Below, piece by piece: positions 9,966 to 18,826 of a DNA stretch of 64,000 nucleotides. The translations under genes and the position numbers were made by a program. The notes beneath the pieces were generated by a model that was given only the letters and a program-made list of their open reading frames with translations, made no database searches and was not told the origin of the DNA. The DNA lies in the NCBI GenBank assembly GCA_017933935.1, contig JADWQK010000277.1:62001-126000 (forward strand), given 5' to 3'. This stretch comes from Sesamia nonagrioides. Its lineage: Eukaryota; Arthropoda; Insecta; Lepidoptera; Noctuidae. The stretch's first letter is position 1; the number at the start of each line of letters is the position of its first letter.

Positions 9966-10064
9966 AATGTGAAACAGGAAATACTGCTATCAAAGAAGAA
10001 TTACCAGCTGTTAGTGACGGACTAGATGATGATATTGAGCCAATGGAGGAAGATCAAAGTGATG
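9966..10064 (+). CDS. ZAD gene exon 3, part b (right of insertion)
   Basis: Starts with the duplicated AATGT (9966-9970) and continues the acidic linker frame (CETGNTAIKEEL ... MEEDQSD), ending at a GTATTG donor at 10065 in phase 1. The donor is weak, but the phase fits exon 4 exactly. Acidic, low-complexity linkers between ZAD and fingers are common. Confidence 0.65.
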
Positions 10065-10191
10065 GTATTGTTAGCTTTTGGTTTTAATATAATTGTTTGT
10101 GTATTTTTTTATACAATTTTTGCTGCTGGCTTCCGGTACTCAAAATACCCTCTCCGATTAGTCAATGAAGTTGTTGTATACTGAATTAAAA

Positions 10192-11369
10192 CACGCGGCC
10201 TGCGGCACTCACAGGGCGTGCGGTATACAACATTATTTAAAACACGCGGCCTGCGGCACTCACAGGACGTGCGGTATACAACATTATTTAAAACACGCGG
10301 CCTGCGGCACTCACAGGGTGTGCGGTATACAACATTATTTAAAACACGCGGCCTGCGGCACTCACAGGGCGTGCGGTATACAACATTATTTAAAACACGC
10401 GGCCTGCGGCACTCACAGGGCGTGCGGTATACAACATTATTTAAAACACGCGGCCTGCGGCACTCACAGGGCGTGCGGTATACAACATTATTTAAAACAC
10501 GCGGCCTGCGGCACTCACAGGGCGTGCGGTATACAACATTATTTAAAACACGCGGCCTGCGGCACTCACAGGGCGTGCGGTATACAACATTATTTAAAAC
10601 ACGCGGCCTGCGGCACTCACAGGGCGTGCGGTATACAACATTATTTAAAACACGCGGCCTGCGGCACTCACAGGGCGTGCGGTATACAACATTATTTAAA
10701 ACACGCGGCCTGCGGCACTCACAGGGCGTGCGGTATACAACATTATTTAAAACACGCGGCCTGCGGCACTCACAGGGCGTGCGGTATACAACATTATTTA
10801 AAACACGCGGCCTGCGGCACTCACAGGGCGTGCGGTATAAACATTATACAACATTATTTAAACACGCGGCCTGCGGCACTCACAGGGCGTGCGGTATACA
10901 ACATTATTTAAAACACGCGGCCTGCGGCACTCACAGGGCGTGCGGTATACAACATTATTTAAAACACGCGGCCTGCGGCACTCACAGGGCGTGCGGTATA
11001 CAACATTATTTAAAACACGCGGCCTGCGGCACTCACAGGGCGTGCGGTATACAACATTATTTAAAACACGCGGCCTGCGGCACTCACAGGGCGTGCGGTA
11101 TACAACATTATTTAAAACACGCGGCCTGCGGCACTCACAGGGCGTGCGGTATACAACATTATTTAAAACACGCGGCCTGCGGCACTCCCAGGGCGTGCGG
11201 TATACAACGTTATTTAAAACACGCGGCTTGCGGCACTCACAGGGCGTGCGGTATACAACGTTATTTAAAACACGCGGCCTGCGGCACTCACAGGGCGTGC
11301 GGTATACAACATTATTTAAAACATGCGGCTTGCGGCACTCACAGGGCGTGCGGTATACAACATTATTTA
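10192..11369. repeat. 51 bp satellite, 23 units
   Basis: The unit starts CACGCGGCCTGCGGCACTCA and ends ATTATTTAAAA. There are 23 copies, nearly identical, with one 59 bp unit at 10804-10862 (TATAAACATTATACAACATT). The last four units carry scattered substitutions (AACGTT, GGCTTG, CATGCGG). Because 51 is a multiple of three, long open frames run through it; these are not genes. Lies at the start of ZAD intron 3. Confidence 0.97.
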
Positions 11370-11462
11370 TTGTTTATGCGAAACCCGAAACACGTGTCCA
11401 ATATATTTAGTAAAGAATCTATGTACAAAATTTCAAAAAGATATCATGAAAAACCACTTGAC
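11370..11462. other. Spacer between satellite and SINE
   Basis: Unique-looking AT-rich sequence with no feature. Confidence 0.4.
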
Positions 11463-11690
11463 AGCCTCCGTGGCGTAGCGGTAGCGAATGCGGCCGTCGC
11501 GCAAGGAGGCGCGGGTTCGATCCCCGCACAGTGCAAATATTTGTATGCATGAATATGAGTATTTGCACTGGTCTGGTCGTGCCTCGGAAAGCACGTTAAG
11601 CCGTTGGTCCCGGTTGCCATACGAACATCTGGTGGCAATCGTTACGGGTTGTTGGAGCCCTCAAAAGTCTAACAAATAAGTCTAACTGCA
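11463..11690 (+). mobile_element. tRNA-derived SINE
   Basis: The head resembles a tRNA gene: A-box-like TGGCGTAGCGGT (11471-11482) and B box GGTTCGATCCC (from 11514). The body continues TGCAAATATTTGTATGCATG and then a segment with GTTGGTCCCGGTTGCC. The head does not fold into a convincing cloverleaf and is followed by a non-tRNA body, so this is a Pol III SINE rather than a tRNA gene. Confidence 0.75.
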
Positions 11691-11856
11691 ATGCTTAGAT
11701 ATCGCGTTCGGGTTGTGGAGGTCAGACGGCAGTCGCTTCACGGAAAATATCAAAGTTTAGCCAAAATCAGCAGTTAGACTGGTAAAGCGGACCCCAGACT
11801 CCAAAGCTGAAAAGCTACGGATGCGACTGGGATTAACGCTGAGATGCTGATGATGA
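11691..11856 (+). mobile_element. LINE/SINE tail with GAT-type 3' end
   Basis: Contains GGTCAGACGGCAGTCGCTTC and AAGCGGACCCCAGACTCC, ending CTGAGATGCTGATGATG. This is a tail of the same general kind as the one ending at 1825 and is common in Lepidoptera. It is followed immediately by an 18-base sequence (11856-11873) also present at 10013-10030. Confidence 0.6.
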
Positions 11857-11873
11857 GTGACGGACTAGATGAT

Positions 11874-12240
11874 CGTATTCTTACGGGCTAGGGGTACTAA
11901 AATGCCGGTTAAGGGTTACGAAGTTTATTGGCAACGGAGGTACAGTCGATTGTAGGCAATGACAAGTAGAACGTAACTGATGTCGCACCGAAGTCTTCCC
12001 TTACGTCGACGAAGTCCGTCTCGTAAACACACAATAACGCTACAGATGTTACTTCACGTAGTACTCGAAGTTCTCGTTACAGTTGTCGCAGTAGGTATTC
12101 TTAATTATCGCTTCTTATCTGTCGCTTGTTCTCGTATCGCTAGTCGAATGCAGACTGACTCTGCGCCGGCGTCACGGCGCTATATATAGGTCAGACATAT
12201 AAGCGCTATATTGTGTATTATAATCTGCGTGGCGCGCTCG
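11874..12240. other. Unassigned spacer
   Basis: No gene recognised. Contains a TATATATA box at about 12180-12187 and could be an LTR or LINE leader, but there is no partner to prove it. Confidence 0.3.
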
Positions 12241-14112
12241 GTAACCACACTGCAACTATTTCTAAATGTATTTGGGAAAATTCATTTAATGATTTTTTTT
12301 GTTGATCAAGCCTCAGAACTACCAAAATCTACGACTCATCGGCTTAAGGGAATAGAGTTTAATCCAAATACGATCTTCTTGTCGCCTGTTGTACCGCAAG
12401 ACGTGTCAAGGGTAATACAATCGTTGAAAAATAAAAAAGCTTTGGCTACGACGGCATTTCAACGATAGTCATCAAATTCGTTTCTGATGTGATTTCTGGT
12501 CCTTTAAGTCACATTATAAATGCAAGCACAACTTCCGGAATATTCGTGATTCACAATCGAACAATCGTGATTGTGAAACCTCTTCATAAAAATAATGATA
12601 AAGAAAATATGTCAAATTACAGACCAATTGCTCTTATTCCAGTGTTTTCTAAAGTAATAGAAATATACTAGTAATGTAGTAATATACTTTATACTTTACA
12701 CTTACTTACTTTATACTTTATCTTTTGTATAGTACGTGTAGTGTAGTAATATACTTTGTGACGAGCAAAAGGGTTTCCGTAAAAATATTAATATGGCTAT
12801 ATTCGATTTGTTAAAAATTGTAATGGTAAACGTGGATAATAAAACACCAATTTGTGCCATTTTCACGGATATGTCAAAGGCCTTCGACTTTGTAGATCAC
12901 AATATACTTATAAGTAAACTGCACGCTTACGGGATTCGTGGAAATGCATTAAATTTAATAAAATCCTATCTTACTGATCGTATGCAATATACCGAAATTT
13001 CTAATGTATGCTTGAGTTCCAAACGCGAATTGAAATTCAGATCTTCTTACAGAAGTATCAAATATGGCGTCCCACAAGGAAGCGTCCTCGGTCCGCTTCT
13101 ATTTTTAATCTACATTAACGACCTTCCACTCCAAATAGACCATCCAGTTATATTGTTTGCTGATGATAGTACGGCACTAGTTAAATGCACAAATAAGGGA
13201 AAATGTGAAAAAATATTAATGACGCTCTTAAAGCTACAGTTAATTGTCTTAATTGCAACAACTTAAAAATAAATATACATAAAACTAATATCATGCATTT
13301 TTACCAACGCTTTGATCCCGAGGACTTAGACATTAGGTATGATGGACATAAGATTGAAAATGTTAAAGTAGTTAAATTCTTGGGAATATTGATGCACAAT
13401 CAGTTGACATGCCCAAAACGATGCATTAGATCAATTTTTAACTTACAGGTTACGGACAGTTGTACTCCTGTGTTCAAATCGCATAAATTATTAACCTTTC
13501 CATGTCTATACATTTTAGAAATAGCCATTTTCTTGAAAACTAACCCACATTTGTTCCCATCGTTAAACGAGACACGAAAGAGGACGAATTGTATGAGATC
13601 TCAATATCAAAATTTGTTGCATAAACGTGGCTATAACACCACACTGTTAAAAAAAAACGTTTTGTGTATGGGGTCAAGCGTATACAATAAGATACCTAAC
13701 GAAATTAAAGAGCAACCATTAAAAGTATTTAAAAAAAACCTTACTGACATATTGTTAAAAAAATGTCATTATTCTGTTACTGATTTCTTCACCGATGTTT
13801 TGTGATGCTTCTATTTTATCCTTATTGACGTGACATTTAATTATATTTGACCTTTCTTTTTAAATTAATTACTTTTTGACTTTATTGTGACCGAATCGAT
13901 TTATTATTATTATTTTTTTTTGTATTTAATTGTTGTGTTTTTTTTATTTAATTAATGATTATTGTTTTTGTCTGTAGCTTCATATTGACATAATTCAAAT
14001 TTTGGATGTCACATCTGGGACAGAATGTCATGTGGCTCCACTTTAATTTCTGACAACCATATTTGTATACCTGCATTCTAGTAAATAAATAATTTGACTT
14101 GATTTGATTTGA
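12241..14112 (+). pseudogene. Decayed Jockey-like LINE (RT and C-terminus)
   Basis: Four successive + strand pieces belong to one reverse transcriptase. 12211-12468 holds the region before the RT, 12489-12671 has NYRPIALIPVFSKVIE, 12793-13266 has FTDMSKAFDFVDHNIL, GVPQGSVLGPLLF and the catalytic FADDST, and 13293-13805 is the C-terminal part. The pieces are split by frameshifts, stops and a duplicated TATACTTTA-rich stretch near 12665-12760. The copy ends in a TTGATTTGATTTG tail near 14097-14112. The endonuclease is missing. Inactive. It lies in intron 3 of the ZAD gene. Confidence 0.85.
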
Positions 14113-14231
14113 AAAAATATAACATGGTGTAAAAATGATTGGAATCGATTCAGTTGCTTATTCTGAACAAACTGTATTCAGGTTTCGCATAAACTAATAA
14201 AAACGCTGTATGAAGTAACGTTTTAGAAAAT

Positions 14232-14661
14232 ATAATGATATTCATTAATGTTGACTACGCGAGCCAGAATATAATGATATTTAGTAATGTTGACTACGCG
14301 AGCCAGAATATAATGATATTCATTAATGTTGACTACGCGAGCCAGAATATAATGATATTCATTAATGTTGACTACGCGAGCCAGAAGATAATGATATTCA
14401 TTAATGTTGACTACGCGAGCCAGAATATAATGATATTCATTAATGTTGCCTACGCGAGCCAGAATATAATGATATTCATTAATGTTGACTACGCGAGCCA
14501 GAATATAATGATATTCATTAATGTTGACTACGCTAGCCAGAATATAATGATATTCATTAATGTTGACTACGCGAGCCAGAATATAATGATATTCATTAAT
14601 GTTGACTACGCGAACCAGAATATAATGATATTCATTAATGTTGACTACGCGAGCCAGAATC
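14232..14661. repeat. 39 bp minisatellite, 11 units
   Basis: The unit contains ATAATGATATTCATTAATG, then TTGACTACGCGAGCCAGA. There are eleven copies with few substitutions (AGTAATG, GCCTACG, CGCTAGC, CGAACC). The 39 bp period keeps frames open on both strands; neither is a credible protein. Confidence 0.97.
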
Positions 14662-15061
14662 TCCGATAACATCACTGCATTGTTATACTTAGTTTGGTTG
14701 CGATTAATGTTTTAATTCCGGAATTTGCTTAGCACTATGTGATGACCGTTTCTATAATGTAATAGTAGCTTATGATACTGATACATAATGAGGGATATTA
14801 AGCACGAGTGTGAGTTTAAAAAACGAGCGAAGCGAGTTTTTTAATAGTATCACACGAGTGTGTAATACTTAATTATGTACAGTTTCATACACTACTTTAT
14901 TTAATCTCGGTGCGTCTAACGCCAACGCAACACAATTCCATTTATTCAGTTTCATAATTGTAATATACAAAATGTTAACACTTACACACCCTGCGTCACA
15001 GCGCATGCGCCAAAGCGTGCGCAGCCACAGATAATAAATGAAATAGTACTGTCTACATTGA
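14662..15061. other. Spacer with small nested inverted repeats
   Basis: No gene. At 14817-14844 AAAAAAC-GAGCGAAGCGA-GTTTTTT forms a hairpin, flanked by two CACGAGTGTG-type motifs (from about 14800 and 14852). A decayed MITE is possible. Confidence 0.35.
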
Positions 15062-15746
15062 TATAATAATAATAATCGTTTATTTTCAGACAAAACAAAA
15101 GTCCATAATAAAAAATAATAAATAATAAAAAAATAATAATATATAATAAAAAATAATAATTAATAAAATGTGCACATCACTAGACATTACAAAAAGGGCT
15201 TATCAAACCCCCGAATATGAAGTTCAGTGAACCTCTTCAGAAGAACAGTGTCAGTTCTCTCTCCTATCCATTTAAGGGCACCGTTTCGACTCCCCCGAAC
15301 CCGCCCTACAACCGACGCCACTTTCTCCCTCATCAACGCGTGAAAGCCGTCAACGCTCGCGTCGGCAAACATGCCAGATGCACTACAATATCGAGGGAGG
15401 CGGAACAGTGACCTGAAAATGTTGTTATAAAGGACACGCAAGGCGCTATAGGTCCTCTGTGTAAAGCTGGCCCACAAGCCACAGGTGTAAAACGCCTGAC
15501 AATACGCTTTGAACAGCGTAATTTTGACAGGCGCCGTACACCTAGCGAACCTATGTGCCAGCATATTACCACGAATCGACAGCGCCCTGCGCTCCCTCTC
15601 AATATCCTCCTCGTCACTAACATTTTCTGTCATCACGTGTCCTAAATATTTAAATCTTGTAACTCGACCTAGAGGCATTCCATTGAGCAAAAGTGGTGTG
15701 AAAGAGGATGGTTCGACGTTAAAGGAATTACTTTTGCATTTTTGTT
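15062..15746 (-). pseudogene. LINE C-terminal fragment with AATAA-rich tail
   Basis: A minus-strand frame (stop at 15187) covers the region after the RT palm of an RTE/CR1-like LINE. It includes TRFKYLGHVMTENVSDEEDI, RRALSIRGNMLAHRFA and TLFKAYCQAFYTCGLW, a pattern seen after the catalytic block in many LINE ORF2 proteins. The 3' side (15062-15165) is a run of AATAAT and AAATAATAA repeats that reads as a LINE tail on the minus strand. 5'-truncated at about 15740, where it joins a different repeat. Confidence 0.7.
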
Positions 15747-15893
15747 TACTAAATAAAAGCGCGTGATTTATGTAGTAAAAAGTGCATTCAGTGAATAATT
15801 TATAAAGAACAGTGAAATATTGTAGCGTAGTGGCCACATTATGACCTCACCCAAGCTTCCTCCTTCTCGGCCTCACGCGGGAAACGAAAGGAG
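15747..15893. repeat. Repeat equal to the empty site of the 46-54 kb gypsy element
   Basis: Matches, in reverse, the sequences flanking the LTR element at 46178-54324. 15747-15820 corresponds to about 54325-54400, and 15820-15893 to 46101-46177, with about 95 percent identity by eye. Here the two halves are contiguous (GAACAGTGAAATATTGTAGC), giving an empty-site paralogue. Confidence 0.8.
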
Positions 15894-15949
15894 ATAGTTT
15901 GGTTTAAGTTAAGCTAGTATAAGTTAGAATAAATTAGGATAAGTTAGGA
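15894..15949. repeat. Degenerate 11-mer run
   Basis: Three to four imperfect copies of TAGNATAAGTTA (TAAGTTAAGC, TAGTATAAGTTAG, TAGGATAAGTTAGG) just upstream of the R1-like LINE. Confidence 0.5.
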
Positions 15950-18309
15950 TCGCGTAACAAACTGCGCCGCATTGGTCCCCCGGTTGCCGAGACCCTCGAA
16001 CCAGCGCTCCTGGATGGGGTGGTGCGGTCCCTGTTTCCGCGCAGGGATCCGCACTTCACCCCACCAGTGATGGACCCCCCACGAGGGGGGGCTCGACCGG
16101 AGGAGGAAGCTCCTCCTCCTCCGGTCTCAGAGGAGGAATTTGGCGCGGCGACTCTTCGTCTCCGCGCCAAAAAGACGGCTCCCGGCCCGGACGGCATTCC
16201 CGCTCGGGTGGTGGCCATCGCGACCACCCAAATGGAGGGAAGGTTTCGGGACCTCTTCAGCGTGTGCTTCGCGTCGGGGAGGTTCCCGAAACCTTGGCGG
16301 GAAGGCCAATTATGCCTCCTTCGGAAGGAGGGACGGCCGGCGGACTCCCCCTCGGCATACCGGCCCATCGTCTTGCTTGACGAGGCCGGTAAGATGTTCG
16401 AGGGGATTATCGCGGGCCGTCTCAAGCGGCATCTGCGGAGCGTGGGACCGGACCTGTCGGACGCCCAGTTCGGATTTCGAGCTGGTCGTTCGACAGTGGA
16501 CGCCCTGGCCCGTCTAAAGGGCCAGGTGACAGAGGCGGCGGGAGTGGGGGATGGAGTGCTGGCCGTGTCATTTGACATTGCCAACGCCTTCAATTCCATC
16601 CCCCACTCCACCATCCTGGAAGCGCTCCGGTTCCACGGAGTGCCCCTGTACTTGCGGGGCCTCCTGGCCAGCTACTTGGAGGACCGTGCTGTCCTCCTCG
16701 TAGACAGAGCTGGCCAGCTCCGGCGATACGCTGTCGGAGCCGGCGTTCCGCAGGGGTCCGTTCTAGGGCCTCTTCTGTGGAACGTCGGTTACGACTGGCT
16801 CCTGCGGGGAACCCTCCTTCGAGGCACGAGTGTCATCTGCTACGCGGATGACACTCTCCTCACTTCCCGCGGGAGCACCTTCCGAGAGGCAGCCAGTTTG
16901 GCATCGGCGGGCGGATCCTTAGTGGCCGGAAGGATCCGCCGCCTGGGCTTGAGGGTGGCGCTGCACAAAACGGAGGCCGTGTTCTTCCACGGCCCCCGGC
17001 AGCGCCCCCCACATGACGCCCACATTTTTGTGGAGGGCGTCAGGGTCGGAGTCGAGGCCCAGATGAAGTATCTGGGCCTCACGTTGGACAGCAGGTGGCG
17101 CTTCGGCCCGCACTTTAGCGGGCTGTCGACGCGCCTGCTGAAAGCTGCGGACGCCCTCTCATAGCTCATGCCGAACATGGGAGGGCCAAGCATGCGGTGC
17201 CGGCGTCTGTACGCCGGCATTCTGCGGAGTATGGCCCTTTATGGGGCCCCCATTTGGGCGGACTCCCTCCATAGGAGGGAGAATGCCACCGCTCTTCGGG
17301 CGCCCCAAAGGGCCATCGCCCAGCGGGCAGCGCGGGCCTACCGCACGGTAGGCTTCGTTTCGGCATGCGCTCTGGCGGGCACCCCGCCTTGGGAGCTCGA
17401 GGCGTGGGTGCTCGCCAGAGTGTACGAGTGGACGGCGGGGCGCAGGGCGCTGGGCGAGCGTCCGGCCCCAGAAGTGAGGGAAGCCGTCCGCCGGGAGGCG
17501 AGGGACGCCATCGTCCAGCATTGGACGCGGGATCTCGCCTCCGCGGTGTTCGGCCGCCGTACCCTCGACGCCATCGGGCCGGTCCTGAAGGACTGGCTCG
17601 ACAGGCGTCACGGTTTCCTCTCCTTCCGTCTAGTGCAGGTACTCTCCGGTCACGGCTGCTTCGGCAGGTACCTGCACCGGATAGGACGAGAGGAGACACC
17701 GTCGTGCCATGGTTGCGGCGCGGCGGAGGACACGGCGGAACACACCCTCGCGGTGTGCCCGTCGTGGGCCGTGCCGCGCCGCGATCTTGTCGCGGCGGTA
17801 GGAGGGGACCTATCGCTGCCCGCCATCGTCAGAGAGATGGTGGGAAGCGAGGAGGCTTGGGTGGCGATGGCCTCCTTCTGCGAGGTCGTGATGTCGCAGA
17901 AGAAGGCAGCGGAGCGCGAGCGGGAGGAGGATCCCCTCGCTCCGGCGCTCCGCAGGCGGCGTAGGGGGAGGAGAAGGCGGGATTTCGCCCGCTTTCTCCC
18001 TCCCTGAGGTGAGCGGCGGGCGTGAGGCCGACGCCCGCCTTACATCGCTCACCACGTGGGAGCCACGGCCCCTTCCTGGGAGGGGCAACTGAGGGCCCGC
18101 CTTTTTAGGCGGGTTTCGCCGGCGGGGGAGAGGTAGCTCAGGCTGCGCTAGTTTCCCACTCCCCCGCCACTATGGCGATGCCGGAGTGCCGCTGTGGGTT
18201 TAGTGGGTATTCCCAGCTACGGCTGGGCGAGTCCCACACACGCCCTTCGGGGTATGGTGCGTAAATGCATTCCCACAGCGTTAGGATATAAAACTCAAAA
18301 AAAAAAAAA
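15950..18309 (+). mobile_element. R1-clade-like LINE, 5'-truncated, one in-frame stop
   Basis: GC-rich insert in AT-rich DNA. An open frame runs from about 15950 through 16019 to TAG at 17162-17164 and then continues in the same frame to 18007. A GC-rich 3' UTR (18008-18296) ends in a poly(A) of about 12 bases at 18298-18309. The endonuclease and ORF1 are absent, so the copy is 5'-truncated. R1-like assignment is from the RT style and GC-rich 3' UTR (inference). Confidence 0.85.
16019..18007 (+). pseudogene. R1-like reverse transcriptase ORF2 with single TAG
   Basis: The first part (about 381 codons from 16019) has APGPDGIPARVV, SAYRPIVLLDEAGKMFE, the catalytic FDIANAFNSIP near residue 185, GVPQGSVLGPLLW and YADDTLL near 274, then YLGLTLDSRW. 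A TAG at 17162 interrupts it. The second part, in the same frame, has the thumb/C-terminal region and a zinc motif CHGCGAAEDTAEHTLAVCP, ending with an Arg-rich tail at 18007. A single nonsense change separates it from a continuous frame, so decay is slight compared with neighbouring LINEs. Confidence 0.85.
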
Positions 18310-18656
18310 CATACTGAAGACTAGGCTGTATGGCGTACTATTTTTTTTGCCTTTTCCGTTCAAATTAACGTAAAGAATGAAACCAAAAAAAAAACATTGA
18401 TATAATATTAAACAGATATGATATTTTGTACGCTTCAAGTTCAATGCGCTAGTGACTACCTTAATTTAATATTATATCACTGGCTGTCTATGGTTTGTAC
18501 CGTAATGAAAAAAATAATAATATTATAACATTATTTTGTTAGAGAAATAATGTTCTATTGGTAAAGTACGTCAATATAAACTCCTTTTTGGTTTTATATT
18601 TTTATTTTTTTTATATGAGAGTAGATAAAAGAATAAATGCACATGGCGCTGCATTT
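18310..18656. other. Spacer, nothing recognised
   Basis: AT-rich intron sequence with homopolymer T and A runs. Confidence 0.4.
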
Positions 18657-18661
18657 AAAAC

Positions 18662-18792
18662 TGTTGTATATGTGCGTACCTACATCTATGTATAGTGGCT
18701 GCGCCCACACGATATAACAGGCCTGCCTCCAATAAACAGATCAGTGTGCTAACCTCTGTCGTTTCACTCGCTCCTTGCGCTCCTATATAACA
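18662..18792 (+). repeat. 5' LTR of second gypsy element
   Basis: 131 bp, contains CCAATAAACAG. Identical to 23012-23142. Confidence 0.9.
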
Positions 18793-18826
18793 GTGGCGAC
18801 GAACTACCCGCGAGTTGTGAATAAAA

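Noticed and set aside
11463..11540. Functional tRNA gene
   Set aside because: A and B boxes are present but arms do not pair into a cloverleaf and a SINE body follows. Same for 55340-55412.
10165..11552. Long open frames (up to 444 codons) through the 51 bp repeat
   Set aside because: The period is a multiple of three, so frames stay open by arithmetic. All codons repeat with the DNA unit, and no splice or start context supports a protein.
10192..14661. Direct repeats resembling a CRISPR array
   Set aside because: Units are contiguous without unique spacers and the setting is a eukaryotic intron.
14223..14675. Open frames of ~150 codons on both strands of the 39 bp repeat
   Set aside because: Same periodicity effect (39 = 3 x 13), and both strands are open at once.
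14790..14870. Complete MITE around the GAGCGAAGCGAG hairpin
   Set aside because: The flanking CACGAGTGTG motifs are not clean inverted repeats and no target duplication could be found.
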